Below are positions 36,834 through 46,171 of a stretch of 64,000 nt of DNA, one piece after another (position 1 is the first letter of the stretch; each line of letters begins with the position of its first letter). The notes below the pieces were generated by a model. The model made no database searches, was not told the DNA's origin, and saw only the letters and a program-made list of their open reading frames with translations. The translations under genes were made by a program, and so were the position numbers. The DNA comes from Thermoflavimicrobium daqui (GTDB lineage Bacteria; Bacillota; Bacilli; Thermoactinomycetales; Thermoactinomycetaceae), in the NCBI RefSeq assembly GCF_003313465.1, contig NZ_KZ845666.1:248001-312000 (forward strand), read 5' to 3'.

Positions 36834-37967
36834 TCAATGAATTCCTTTATTCGTCCCCCACACAGGCGTTGCACCAATAATCCCCAAATCTTTCGGATCA
36901 TCTTCATAAAGGGCCTTTTGTACAAAATGACTATCCATTTGATCATTACAAACCTCTATTTTCAGAAAGGCAGTACCTTCTACTACCTGTTTTAATTCTT
37001 CCAATGTTGAAATACGCACTCCATTTAGTTTATGTATAATATCTCCAGATTTTAATCCCATTTCTGCTGCGGGTGTTTGTGGTAAAACAGCCAATACTCT
37101 AAGACCTTTCTCATCAGAAACAAACCGCGGTTCTTTTTGTCTCTCGACTCTTTTTCCCCACCAATAAAATACTTCATGACCACATAATGACAGAAGTACG
37201 GCCATCCATAACAATGGTTTCCACCCATAGGATAATGCTAATAAACACCCGATACAAATCGATAGTACAAATACATAGGTCGAAGATAATCTTTGTTGTT
37301 GAGAAATGGGTTTTAAACAACTTTTACTTTCAAATCCAATCATTAAAGGAATCGCTAACCAACCTGACATCGTAAAAACTACGATGGGCATAGGCCAAAT
37401 TTTGCAAATCTGAAATCCACTTACGATCCTTCCCACCCGATGTGGGATTTGGACGGGTAAGCTTCCTTCAGTACCAGCCATACGAATCAATCCACATTCC
37501 ATCAGATGTGTTAGACAAACAAGCCATAACCATTGATTGATGGAAAATTGAGCAATAACTTCCCACCAAGTATTCCCATAAACTGAAATGAATTTACTAT
37601 GATCTAATAATTTTACAATAGGGCTTAAAATGGAAAGAATCCCTACCGCATAAGAGAAGCAAGCAAAACGAATCCGCCAAATGGCTAAGAAAAGCATACA
37701 TGCCCATACCAAGAAAACTTCTTCTGCACGAATTGTAAATTTAAAGTTCAAGAGTATCAAGGATAAAAATAAGCTTGTAATAACTCCTAAATACCAAGTA
37801 CGTAGGATCAAAGGGGTGGGAGCATACAATCTTTTCCCAAAGATTTGTCTTTCTTTGATACGCTCCAAGCTAATTTGAAATGCTGGTAATAGGAATATAA
37901 CAATCCAAAATGGGTTTATAAACAATTGTAGACACAATTCCCAAAATCCATTGAATATGGATAACAA
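36834..37967 (-). CDS. minJ: MinJ-like polytopic membrane protein with PDZ domain
   Basis: The 377-residue protein has seven or eight membrane segments in the first 270 residues and one PDZ domain at about 285-345 (VLAVLPQTPAAEMGLKSGDIIHKLNGV). In B. subtilis MinJ has this architecture and links DivIVA to MinD in choosing the division site, and its gene also neighbours ctpB and the ftsEX locus. The LIRMAGTEGS and GFQICKIWPMPIVVF segments fit MinJ. Assignment is from architecture and synteny; sequence similarity looks modest. The start is TTG 37967 with GGAGGG eight bases upstream. Confidence 0.7.
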   Translation of the reverse strand: MLSIFNGFWELCLQLFINPFWIVIFLLPAFQISLERIKERQIFGKRLYAPTPLILRTWYLGVITSLFLSLILLNFKFTIRAEEVFLVWACMLFLAIWRIRFACFSYAVGILSILSPIVKLLDHSKFISVYGNTWWEVIAQFSINQWLWLVCLTHLMECGLIRMAGTEGSLPVQIPHRVGRIVSGFQICKIWPMPIVVFTMSGWLAIPLMIGFESKSCLKPISQQQRLSSTYVFVLSICIGCLLALSYGWKPLLWMAVLLSLCGHEVFYWWGKRVERQKEPRFVSDEKGLRVLAVLPQTPAAEMGLKSGDIIHKLNGVRISTLEELKQVVEGTAFLKIEVCNDQMDSHFVQKALYEDDPKDLGIIGATPVWGTNKGIH

Positions 37968-37981
37968 TTTCCATTCCCTCC

Positions 37982-38011
37982 AAAAAAAAGAATTATCCCG
38001 AAGGATAATTC
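37982..38011 (-). terminator. Intrinsic terminator of ctpB
   Basis: Minus strand GAATTATCC-TTCG-GGATAATTC, a stable UUCG-loop hairpin, followed by eight T residues, 14 bases after the ctpB stop codon. Confidence 0.92.
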
Positions 38012-38024
38012 GACAAAATCATAT

Positions 38025-39485
38025 TTATTCCTTTATTTTCCCCTTGATGTTTTGAATGGCTACTTGCAGCTGTACATCATGTTTAGGATTTTTCTTCAGC
38101 TCTAAAAAAGCTTGACTTAATTCTGCTGCTGATTTTTCATCCAACTGTCCCGTAGCTGGTAGGTTTTTGGTAGTTTGAAATGCTTTAACTGAAGCTTCTG
38201 TTTGCCGATCAAAATAACCATCCATGCGACCTGAGTGATAACCTAAGGCATTTAAAATGATTTGCATATTTTTGACTTGCTGGGAGTTCATATCATATTT
38301 TAATGGTGTTTTACTATATGGAGGAATTGCCATCCAATTAGCTGGATATTTCACTGTAATGTCTGGTTTAATCCCTTTTGTACCCCCATGCTGATCAATC
38401 CAGGTTCCATTTGGTGTTAACCATTTAGCCATTGTAACTTTTAATGTACTTCCATCATCAAAAGATTGAGCGGATTGAACAGTTCCTTTACCATAGGATT
38501 GCTCTCCGATTAATGTATATCCGCCTGCTTCTTTTAAAGTTCCAGCCATGATCTCTGAAGCACTTGCGCTTCCTTTATCAATCATAACCACGATTGGATA
38601 AGGCTTTTTACCTTTTCCTTTCGATTTATAAATTTGCTTATTACCTGCTTTATCCTGTGTAATCATCAATGTTTTTCCTTCTGGAATGAACTGTTCACAC
38701 ATTTTTAGTACAGCTTGCAATAATCCTCCTGGATTGCTTCGTACATCGATAATTAAGCCTTTCATACCTTGTGTTTCTAAGTTTCTCAGTTCTTTAGCAA
38801 AATCATCTGCTGTCCCTTCAGAAAACTGAGTGATCGTAAGATGTCCTATCTTATCTGGAAGTAGGGTGGATTCTACGGTTGTCTGCTTAATCTCTTCACG
38901 GATCACACTAATTTTCACAATATCTTGCACACCTGGTCGAGCAATATCCAAATGAACAGTCGTTCCTTTTGGTCCTCGAATTTTGTTGACTGCTTCTTGA
39001 TAGTCCATTCCTTCGACATTTTGCCCATTTACTTTTACGATTTGGTCTTCAGGCTTTAAACCTGCTTTTTCCGCAGGGGACCCTTTAATGGGGGAGATAA
39101 CAGTTAAGCGACCATTCTTAACAGTAATTTGTACTCCAATCCCACTAAAAGAAGAGCTTAGTCCTGTTTTAAAATCATTAGCAGCTTTTGGGTCCATATA
39201 ATCAGAATGCGGATCACCTAAAGCTTCTACCATCCCTTTAATCGCTCCATCCATGAGCTGTTGGTCAGTAATGGACCGAATATAATTTCCTTTGATTAAT
39301 CCATAGGCCTGTTTAAACTTATTAATCTGCTCTTCCATCTCTTTGCTATTACTACTAATCGAATAGCCAGGTTGCAATATAGCCGAAACTAAGTCATCGA
39401 ACTTTAAAACTAGCGCCGTAATCGCACTGCTAAGCAATACTGTAATGGTTACGATCACTGCTATTGTTCGCTTACGGAACGTCAT
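38025..39485 (-). CDS. ctpB: C-terminal processing protease CtpB (S41 family)
   Basis: A 486-residue secreted or membrane-anchored serine protease: N-terminal membrane segment (residues 8-28), PDZ domain around 95-180 (GLKPEDQIVKVNGQNVEG), S41 catalytic domain with Ser in GSASASEIMAG and Lys in EQSYGKGTVQS, and a C-terminal peptidoglycan-binding repeat (VKNMQIILNALGYHSGRMDG). In Bacillus CtpB cleaves SpoIVFA in the sigma-K checkpoint of sporulation. The order minJ-ctpB-ftsX-ftsE is conserved, here interrupted by four M23 genes. Confidence 0.93.
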   Translation of the reverse strand: MTFRKRTIAVIVTITVLLSSAITALVLKFDDLVSAILQPGYSISSNSKEMEEQINKFKQAYGLIKGNYIRSITDQQLMDGAIKGMVEALGDPHSDYMDPKAANDFKTGLSSSFSGIGVQITVKNGRLTVISPIKGSPAEKAGLKPEDQIVKVNGQNVEGMDYQEAVNKIRGPKGTTVHLDIARPGVQDIVKISVIREEIKQTTVESTLLPDKIGHLTITQFSEGTADDFAKELRNLETQGMKGLIIDVRSNPGGLLQAVLKMCEQFIPEGKTLMITQDKAGNKQIYKSKGKGKKPYPIVVMIDKGSASASEIMAGTLKEAGGYTLIGEQSYGKGTVQSAQSFDDGSTLKVTMAKWLTPNGTWIDQHGGTKGIKPDITVKYPANWMAIPPYSKTPLKYDMNSQQVKNMQIILNALGYHSGRMDGYFDRQTEASVKAFQTTKNLPATGQLDEKSAAELSQAFLELKKNPKHDVQLQVAIQNIKGKIKE

Positions 39486-39635
39486 GTTTACACCACCCTT
39501 TGACCATCACCCCATAAAGCAAATAAAGGTAGAAGGTCTTGTACATAATTCAATATATGTGTCTACAAATACAAATACAACTGTTTCAAAGATTAGTGGC
39601 TAAAAAGGGCGTTTATTCTATACTCTCCCCTTTAT

Positions 39636-40742
39636 CTAATTCAACCAATCTAGTGGATTAACAGCAAGTGCATCTCTTCCAAAGCCACGGCGCAATTCAA
39701 AGTGCAAATGGGGTCCTGTACTTTGTCCATTATTCCCCACTTTACTAATGATTTGACCAGCTTGTACTTCTTCTCCAACCTCTACCTGAACATCACGACC
39801 ATAGCAGTGGCCATAACGAGTAATGACGGGCAAGCCGTCTTTATGTCCATGATAGATACTTAAGATCCAACCATATCCAGACGCAGGTCGATTCTCAACC
39901 ACAACACCATCACCTGGAGCATAGATGGGTGTTCCTACTTGTGCCCCTAAGTCAGCACCTTTATGCGGTCTGACATACCCCAAAACAGGATCAAGTCTAC
40001 CATTAAGATTGAGTGGTGATGTTAATCTCATTACATCCAGTGGATTGCGTGTCAAGCTTTTAAAGGGAAAGTTTAAACGTCCACTAGCCAATAGGTCCTT
40101 ATTAATTTCCATCACCATTTCATTATAACTTTCTTCTTGCTTGAGTAGTTTAGCTAGCTCTTCTTTTTTATCTTTTTGTTCACTTATTAATTTCTCATAA
40201 GCTTTTTTAGAGTCTTCTATTAATTTGACTTGTTGCTTACGCATATTCTCTAGCTCTGTCTTCTTTTTATTTACAGCATTTGTAGCTCTAACCTTCCGGT
40301 CTAATAAGCTATAATCTTGCTTCATAATCAAACGCACCGATTCAAAGCGTGCCAAAAACTGTCCAAATGAGTCCGAAGCCAATAAAGAAGACATGTAGCC
40401 CATTTCTCCTTGTTGGTATAATCGGCGAATTCTCATATTATACTTATCACGGTAAACCTTTTCAGCATCCTTTGCTTTTCGCCATTCTATCAACTTGCTA
40501 TCCACTTGCTTTTGAATCTCTTTAATTTTTAGTTCTGCTTCTTTTGCTTGTTTCGTATATTTTGTTAGCGAACTATCATTTTCTTCAATGGTTTGTATTA
40601 CATCCTTCTTCTCTTCTCGTACTTCATTTAGTTTCTCTTTAGGATTTACATCATTTTCAGCCGCAACAGGCAAAGATGTAAGCGTTACCGTAGCAATAAC
40701 AGCCAACGAAGAATACAGATTAAGATATGCTTTCAAACGCAA
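39636..40742 (-). CDS. Coiled-coil M23 peptidase, EnvC-like (copy 1)
   Basis: A secreted 368-residue peptidoglycan hydrolase or hydrolase activator. Signal peptide 1-28; long coiled coil at about 30-110 and 150-215; LytM/M23 domain at about 255-365 with zinc motifs HKGAD and HLHFE. All metal ligands of active M23 endopeptidases are present, unlike degenerate E. coli EnvC. The coiled-coil-plus-LytM layout is that of FtsEX-dependent factors. TTG 40742 has AAAGGAGGG upstream. It is the most distal copy from ftsEX and the most different in sequence. Confidence 0.9.
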   Translation of the reverse strand: MRLKAYLNLYSSLAVIATVTLTSLPVAAENDVNPKEKLNEVREEKKDVIQTIEENDSSLTKYTKQAKEAELKIKEIQKQVDSKLIEWRKAKDAEKVYRDKYNMRIRRLYQQGEMGYMSSLLASDSFGQFLARFESVRLIMKQDYSLLDRKVRATNAVNKKKTELENMRKQQVKLIEDSKKAYEKLISEQKDKKEELAKLLKQEESYNEMVMEINKDLLASGRLNFPFKSLTRNPLDVMRLTSPLNLNGRLDPVLGYVRPHKGADLGAQVGTPIYAPGDGVVVENRPASGYGWILSIYHGHKDGLPVITRYGHCYGRDVQVEVGEEVQAGQIISKVGNNGQSTGPHLHFELRRGFGRDALAVNPLDWLN

Positions 40743-41057
40743 AATAGCCCTCCTTTACCTGACCTTGATCTGATTCTAAGTTATTTTTCTATTTTACTCT
40801 AAAACTAACCTTTTTTTCTTAACCATGAAATGTGACTGTTTTAAGAAAAAATCGTGATATCTTCTTCCAGAAGCGTAAAAAACAACTTAGCAAAGATTAT
40901 AACTTGATTGTTTTCAAGTAAGCAAATACAAATAAATGGATTCTTGAATCTTACCCCCTAACCATAGACTATCAATAAAACTTCCAGTAATATAAGAACG
41001 GTTGCTTAAGTCTTCCATAAAATTAAACAACCGTTTCGAATGATAGTCGATTATATT
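40743..41057. other. Intergenic region between M23 copies 1 and 2
   Basis: No gene. It holds the terminator of copy 2 (40990-41034). A separate promoter for copy 1 is expected near 40790-40860, but I cannot fix it. Confidence 0.5.
40990..41034 (-). terminator. Terminator of M23 copy 2
   Basis: ACGGTTGCTTAA (40998-41009) pairs with TTAAACAACCGT (41023-41034), with one mismatch; the minus strand continues TTCTTATATT. Confidence 0.7.
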
Positions 41058-42119
41058 TTAAAAATAGTTGTTCGGGTTAACTGGAACACCATTTTTATGC
41101 ACTTCAAAGTGTAAGTGAGCTCCTTCACTTTCTCCGTCGTCGCCTACTGCTCCAATTTTTTGCCCCTTTGCGACCTTTTGTCCGGTATGAACATAGACAC
41201 CCCAACTATACATATGTCCATACACCGTTTTTAGCCCATTTCCATGATCAACCACGATCCAATTACCAAAACCAGTAGCAGGACCTGAATCAATCACTTT
41301 ACCAGCAGCCGCAGCAAAAATCGGAGTGCCTACTGGGCGTGGGATATCAATTCCCTTATGATAATATCCTCCACGATTCTCCCAAAACGGCGAAGAAACA
41401 CGTCCGTTACGGGTTGTTGGGTAGGCAAACTTTCCACCTGAATAGCTCCCAGAGCCGGTTGAAGATAGATTTTTAATTTTATCTAAATCTTCCTTCGTTG
41501 CTTCCTCTTTTTGAGCTAAGGCATTGAATTGAGAACTAGTATCTTTTATTTTACCTGTTAAGGTCTTTAGCTTCTTTTCTGCTTCTTTTAATTTGGGTTC
41601 TTTCTCTTTTTTTAGCTTTTCTATCTGATCTTGGGTCTTTTGAATTTTATCTAGTTCTTTACGATAGTCTTTTACTACCGCATTATCTTCCTTTACAACA
41701 AGACGGAGACTCTCAAATCGGTTTAAAAATTCTCCAAAACTATCTGCTGCCAGTAGCTGTGACATATAGCCAAACTCGCCTTTTTGATACATGCGTTTAA
41801 CCGTTTTATTAAACTTTTTTTGTTTCTCTTCTACTTGCTTTTTTTGGTTAATTAGTTTTTTCCCATGTTCATTTAACTGGATATTCATATCTTTTAATTC
41901 TTTTTCCAATTGCTCCATTTCTTTTTCCAGCTCTTTTTTTGCTTCTTTTGATTGATTTAATTCTTCTTGCGTTTTCTTTTTATCCTTTTGAATCTGCTCT
42001 AAATTTTTCTCTGTCTTCTCTTCTTTTTTCTTACTTTCTTCTGCAAAACTAACACCAGATACTCCAACGCTAAATACGAGACCCATGGTTAATGCACATG
42101 CGATTAGCTTTTGCTTCAA
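41058..42119 (-). CDS. Coiled-coil M23 peptidase, EnvC-like (copy 2)
   Basis: A 353-residue close paralogue of copy 3. Signal peptide ends near VSFAEE; two coiled-coil blocks rich in Lys/Glu (about 30-115 and 150-215) surround a conserved YQKGEFGYMSQLLAADSF segment; M23 domain at 230-353 with HKGID and HLHFE. It should cleave peptide cross-links outside the membrane and be controlled through its coiled coil, by analogy with FtsEX-linked hydrolases. The start is TTG 42119 with AAGGAGG ten bases upstream. It has its own terminator, so is separately transcribed or processed. Confidence 0.9.
   Translation of the reverse strand: MKQKLIACALTMGLVFSVGVSGVSFAEESKKKEEKTEKNLEQIQKDKKKTQEELNQSKEAKKELEKEMEQLEKELKDMNIQLNEHGKKLINQKKQVEEKQKKFNKTVKRMYQKGEFGYMSQLLAADSFGEFLNRFESLRLVVKEDNAVVKDYRKELDKIQKTQDQIEKLKKEKEPKLKEAEKKLKTLTGKIKDTSSQFNALAQKEEATKEDLDKIKNLSSTGSGSYSGGKFAYPTTRNGRVSSPFWENRGGYYHKGIDIPRPVGTPIFAAAAGKVIDSGPATGFGNWIVVDHGNGLKTVYGHMYSWGVYVHTGQKVAKGQKIGAVGDDGESEGAHLHFEVHKNGVPVNPNNYF
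41603..41874 (-). repeat. Duplicated coding segment shared with 42863-43127
   Basis: The middle part of M23 copies 2 and 3 is nearly identical at DNA level over some 270 bases, including long runs without change around the GEFGYMSQLLAADSF codons. The signal-peptide regions (about 42030-42119 and 43300-43388) are also nearly identical, while the catalytic ends differ more. Confidence 0.8.
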
Positions 42120-42265
42120 CGTTTCAATTCCTCCTTATGCTTAAAGGGTTTTCTTATAGATCCTAGCCATTTTAATAAAGTTATCTATCATTTTTATTTT
42201 AATGCATGATAATATTTTATCCCAACCGCTAAGTGTGGCTATTTTTAGAAAATGTAGTTAAAATA

Positions 42266-42305
42266 AAACGGCCTACTTAATCAAAAATATTTAAGTAGGC
42301 CGTTT
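42266..42305 (-). terminator. Terminator of M23 copy 3
   Basis: AAACGGCCTACTTAA (42266-42280) and TTAAGTAGGCCGTTT (42291-42305) are perfectly complementary; the minus strand continues TTATTTTAAC. It ends 15 bases after the gene. Confidence 0.85.
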
Positions 42306-42320
42306 CATTTTTATTTAGCT

Positions 42321-43388
42321 CTATCGAATATATCCCATAGGATTTCTAGGTGCATTATTGATACGTACTTCAAAGTGTAAATGCGGACCTGAACTTTGTC
42401 CGGCATTTCCTACTGCCCCTATTGTCTGCCCTCGAGAAACTTTTTGTCCAGTATGAACGTAGATTCCTGAAGCATACATATGACCATACCAAGTAGCCAA
42501 TCCATTTCCATGATCAATGATAATCACGTTACCGAAACCACTTGAGCTACCTGCACGAATTACTGTACCGGCAGCTGCCGCATAAATGGGTGTACCTACA
42601 GGACGTGGGAAGTCGATTCCTTTATGACTATAACTTCCACGAAACTCTCCAAAGTTTGAAGAGATACGCCCCATCACCGTTGGATAAGCAAGCTTGCCTC
42701 CTGAATAGCTTCCTGAACCTGTTGAGATCAATTTTTTAATTTCATTTAATTCTTCCTCGGTCATTTCCTCTTTTTTGGCTAGTAGTTTGTATTCAGAGGC
42801 AACATCTTTCATTTTACTTGTTACTGTTTCTAATTTCTTTTGTGTTTCTTTTAACTTTGGTTCTCTCTCTTTTTTTAGCTTTTCTATCTGATCTTGGGTC
42901 TTTTGAATTTTCTCTAGTTCTTTACGATAGTCTTTCACTACCGTATTATCTTCCTTCACAATAAGGCGGAGACTCTCAAATCGGTTTAAAAATTCTCCAA
43001 AACTATCTGCTGCCAGTAGCTGTGACATATAGCCAAACTCGCCTTTTTGATACATGCGTCTAATTGTTTTATTAAACTTTTTTTGTTTCTCTTCTACTTG
43101 CTTTTTTTGGTTAATTAGTTTTTTCCCTTGTTCTTCAAGCTGACTATTTACTTTTTTTAGATCTTTTTCTATTTCTTCAATTTCCTTTTCCAACTTTTCC
43201 TTTTCTTCGCTCGACTGGTCTAACTCTTCTTTCTTTTTATTTTTATCTTCTCGAATTTGCTTTAAGTCTTCTTTTTTCTTCTCTACTTTTTTCTTTGAAC
43301 TATTCTCTTCAGCAAAACTAACGCCGGACACTCCAACGCTAAGTGCGAGACTCATAGTTAATGCGCATGCAATTAGTTTTTGCTTCAA
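42321..43388 (-). CDS. Coiled-coil M23 peptidase, EnvC-like (copy 3)
   Basis: A 355-residue near-twin of copy 2: same signal peptide, coiled coils and YQKGEFGYMSQLL segment, and M23 domain with HKGID and HLHFE. The C-terminal catalytic part has diverged from copy 2 (PRNPMGYIR instead of PVNPNNYF at the end), which suggests a different substrate or timing. The start is TTG 43388, after a GGGGGT tract. It lies 36 bases after copy 4 and may be co-transcribed with ftsEX. Confidence 0.9.
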   Translation of the reverse strand: MKQKLIACALTMSLALSVGVSGVSFAEENSSKKKVEKKKEDLKQIREDKNKKKEELDQSSEEKEKLEKEIEEIEKDLKKVNSQLEEQGKKLINQKKQVEEKQKKFNKTIRRMYQKGEFGYMSQLLAADSFGEFLNRFESLRLIVKEDNTVVKDYRKELEKIQKTQDQIEKLKKEREPKLKETQKKLETVTSKMKDVASEYKLLAKKEEMTEEELNEIKKLISTGSGSYSGGKLAYPTVMGRISSNFGEFRGSYSHKGIDFPRPVGTPIYAAAAGTVIRAGSSSGFGNVIIIDHGNGLATWYGHMYASGIYVHTGQKVSRGQTIGAVGNAGQSSGPHLHFEVRINNAPRNPMGYIR

Positions 43389-43424
43389 GGTTTCAATACC
43401 CCCTTGTTAAATCCAGGTTGTTCT

Positions 43425-44555
43425 CTATTTAAGATAATTCATAGGATCAACAGGCTTACCATGTTTGTGCACTTCAAAATGCAAATGGGGTCCAGTAGAC
43501 CAACCATTACTACCAACAGCTGCAATAATTTGCCCAGCTTGTACCTGTTGCCCTTTTCTCACTTTAACTGTTTGTGCATACATATGAGCATATAAAGTGG
43601 AAAGACCACTACCATGATATAGGATAATCACATAACCAAAACTACTTGATGGTCTTGCTTCTATCACTTCTCCCATCGCTGCTGCCCGAATAGGCGCTCC
43701 TAACTTTCCACCTATATCAATTCCTTTATGTAACCGATTTTGGTGTAGAATAGGATCCCATCTATTTCCAAAAGGAGAAGTCAAAGGTGCATTGGCTACA
43801 GGCCATTGAAGCAGACGTAAATTCCCATTCAAAAGTTGAAAATCATCATCTTTCTTTTCATGCATCTGAGCTTTAGTCACTGCTTGTTGAATCCATTTTT
43901 GTAGTTCTTTTTGCTGCAACTCATTATCATCTTCCAACTGAGTCATTTCAGTCTGAATCGTTTGCAGCACTTGATCATTCTGCTTCCACCTTTTATGTAA
44001 CTCATGATAGAGCTTGTTGGCTTTCAACTTAGTCTGTTTTAGTTCTTTATGAAGGGATTGATATTTTTGCTGCTCACCAAATAAACGCTGTTTGTTTTTT
44101 TCACTATCTCTTAATCTTCTAGCGTCTAAGCGAGCCTCCTCTACGAAACTATTAAATTTCTTCCAAAAATCCTCAAATGAACTTGAATCTAGCAAAACAT
44201 ACCATTGATCATATAAATTTTTAGAATGGATAGATGGATGATTTTTTGAATCATTTATTTTTGCAGCCCGCTTTTCCAACTTCTTTATATTATTTTGGCT
44301 TGTTTCTAACAAGCGTTCAATAGAAAACACTTTATGATCAAACATATTTAACTTTTTTGTCAAATATTGTATTTCAGCTAAAATATTTAATTGATCTCTT
44401 ACTATCCTTCTTTGCTTTTTTTCTAACTGCAAAATCTTTCTGTCTCGCTCTTTCATGGCTTGTTTCTTGCTGTTTAAGTCCGAGGAGTCCTGAGCCATGG
44501 CTGTTTGACTAAATAACAGGATTAAACATAGCACAAAGATTGCTTTCGCTCTCAT
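43425..44555 (-). CDS. Coiled-coil M23 peptidase, EnvC-like (copy 4)
   Basis: A 376-residue secreted protein encoded 37 bases downstream of ftsX. Signal peptide ends at TAMAQD; coiled coils at about 25-100 and 150-230; M23 domain at 260-376 with HKGID and HLHFE. Its coiled coil differs from copies 2 and 3 (no GYMSQLL segment, but SSSFEDFWKKF in that place). Being closest to ftsEX, it is the best candidate for the FtsEX-controlled hydrolase, the job done by CwlO in B. subtilis and PcsB in pneumococcus, which have other catalytic domains. Confidence 0.9.
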   Translation of the reverse strand: MRAKAIFVLCLILLFSQTAMAQDSSDLNSKKQAMKERDRKILQLEKKQRRIVRDQLNILAEIQYLTKKLNMFDHKVFSIERLLETSQNNIKKLEKRAAKINDSKNHPSIHSKNLYDQWYVLLDSSSFEDFWKKFNSFVEEARLDARRLRDSEKNKQRLFGEQQKYQSLHKELKQTKLKANKLYHELHKRWKQNDQVLQTIQTEMTQLEDDNELQQKELQKWIQQAVTKAQMHEKKDDDFQLLNGNLRLLQWPVANAPLTSPFGNRWDPILHQNRLHKGIDIGGKLGAPIRAAAMGEVIEARPSSSFGYVIILYHGSGLSTLYAHMYAQTVKVRKGQQVQAGQIIAAVGSNGWSTGPHLHFEVHKHGKPVDPMNYLK

Positions 44556-44592
44556 CCTTAGCTACGATCCCCTCTCCTTATCGGACTCAAAA

Positions 44593-45495
44593 CTAGATTT
44601 TCAAGAAACGACGTACAGAAATCATACTTCCTAAAGATCCAATGAATATTCCCATTAGGAGTGTAGTAATACCGAGTCTAGTGCTTAAATCAAGAACAGG
44701 CATCATTTTAAACAAACCATAAGTTTCACCATCGCTTAATATCTGATGGAAAAAATAGTAAACTCCAATCGATACTCCAATAGGAACAATCGATCCAATC
44801 ATCCCGATAAATGCACCTTCAATGAAGAATGGCCAACGTATAAACCAGTTACTCGCTCCTACTAAACGCATAACCTCAATTTCTCGACGACGTGCGATAA
44901 TGGTTAATTTAATCGTATTTGAAATTAAGAATGCAGCTAGAATAGCTAAAGCCAAACTAAATACAAGAACAACCGTTCTCATGAAAGTTGAAAAACGAAG
45001 AATCCGATCTGTAACATTACCACCAGAGTCAGCATGTTCAACTTGACTTGAGTTTTTTTCAAGTTGTGCCTCCAGTTGCTTAATTTGTTCAGGATTTTTA
45101 GGGATAACGTGAATCATATCTGGTAAAGGATTTTCATCCCCATCTTGTAATTGATCTAAGAAATCACTATCTTTTCCCCATTGTTGTTTTAAGTCACGAA
45201 TTCCCTGTTCTTTGGGGACCAAATTTGCCTTACTAACCATTGGATCCTTCTGAATATTCTCTAACAATTTTTCCTGTTCGTCAGCAGTAAGTCCATCTCT
45301 TAAAGAAACACGGATCGCAACCTGTTTATCCAATTCTTTTGTTAAATAGCTTATATTAAAAGTAAATATCAGGAAAAAACCAAAGATAAATAATGTGACT
45401 GCTACTGCACCAATCGCCGCGAAGCTCATCCAGCTGTTTTTGCGAATTCCGCGTGACGCTTCCCGTATATGGCGAAAAAAGGTATCAATCTTCAT
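44593..45495 (-). CDS. ftsX: Cell-division ABC transporter permease FtsX
   Basis: FtsX is the membrane half of the FtsEX complex, which transmits ATP hydrolysis to extracellular wall hydrolases rather than transporting a solute. The 300-residue protein has one N-terminal membrane segment, a large extracellular domain (about 50-165) and three C-terminal segments, with the family region IARRREIEVMRLVGAS. It overlaps the end of ftsE by 11 bases. Confidence 0.95.
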   Translation of the reverse strand: MKIDTFFRHIREASRGIRKNSWMSFAAIGAVAVTLFIFGFFLIFTFNISYLTKELDKQVAIRVSLRDGLTADEQEKLLENIQKDPMVSKANLVPKEQGIRDLKQQWGKDSDFLDQLQDGDENPLPDMIHVIPKNPEQIKQLEAQLEKNSSQVEHADSGGNVTDRILRFSTFMRTVVLVFSLALAILAAFLISNTIKLTIIARRREIEVMRLVGASNWFIRWPFFIEGAFIGMIGSIVPIGVSIGVYYFFHQILSDGETYGLFKMMPVLDLSTRLGITTLLMGIFIGSLGSMISVRRFLKI

Positions 45496-46171
45496 AACCG
45501 TATTCGCCTCCTAATTCATCACGAACAATCACACCTTGCTCAATAGCAATTACTCGTTGTCTCATCGTATTTACAATATCTTTGTTATGAGTTGCCATCA
45601 CAACAGTTGTTCCACGAATATTAATTTCCTCTAATAGATACATAATATCCCAAGAGTTTTCCGGATCTAAGTTTCCTGTAGGCTCGTCCGCAATAATAAA
45701 GGTTGGGTTATTAACAATAGCTCTTGCTATAGATACACGCTGTTGTTCCCCCCCAGAAAGCTGAGATGGCAATGCATGCATCCTTTCTGTTAAACCTACC
45801 AACTCTAATACTTCTTCAACGCGAGTACGAATTTTCCGACGTGGCGCTTCTACAGCTTCCATTGCAAATGCTACATTTTCAAACGCAGTTAAATTCGGTA
45901 ATAACTTATAGTCTTGGAACACGACGCCAATTTTTCTTCTCACGTGTGGTATTTTCCAATCGCGGACCCGTTTTACATTAATACCATTAATCAGAACAAT
46001 ACCATGAGTTGGCACTTCTTCTCTATACATTAATTTAATTAATGTACTTTTTCCTGATCCACTAGGGCCTACGATATAAACAAATTCTCCTTGATCCACT
46101 CGTAAGTCGATCCCACGTAGCGCTTCTACGCCATTGGAATAGACCTTCCAAACATCATGCATTTCAATCAC
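45485..46171 (-). CDS. ftsE: Cell-division ATP-binding protein FtsE
   Basis: The cytoplasmic ATPase of FtsEX. Walker [11 protein letters not shown], signature LSGGEQQRVSIARA and Walker B FIIADEPTGNLDP are all intact. I take GTG 46171 as start: it follows TAGGTG and gives 228 residues starting (M)IEMHDVWKVYSNG, the family N-terminus; the TTG at 46186 adds five residues. It is the first gene of a unit with ftsX and probably the M23 genes. Confidence 0.95.
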   Translation of the reverse strand: MIEMHDVWKVYSNGVEALRGIDLRVDQGEFVYIVGPSGSGKSTLIKLMYREEVPTHGIVLINGINVKRVRDWKIPHVRRKIGVVFQDYKLLPNLTAFENVAFAMEAVEAPRRKIRTRVEEVLELVGLTERMHALPSQLSGGEQQRVSIARAIVNNPTFIIADEPTGNLDPENSWDIMYLLEEINIRGTTVVMATHNKDIVNTMRQRVIAIEQGVIVRDELGGEYGYED

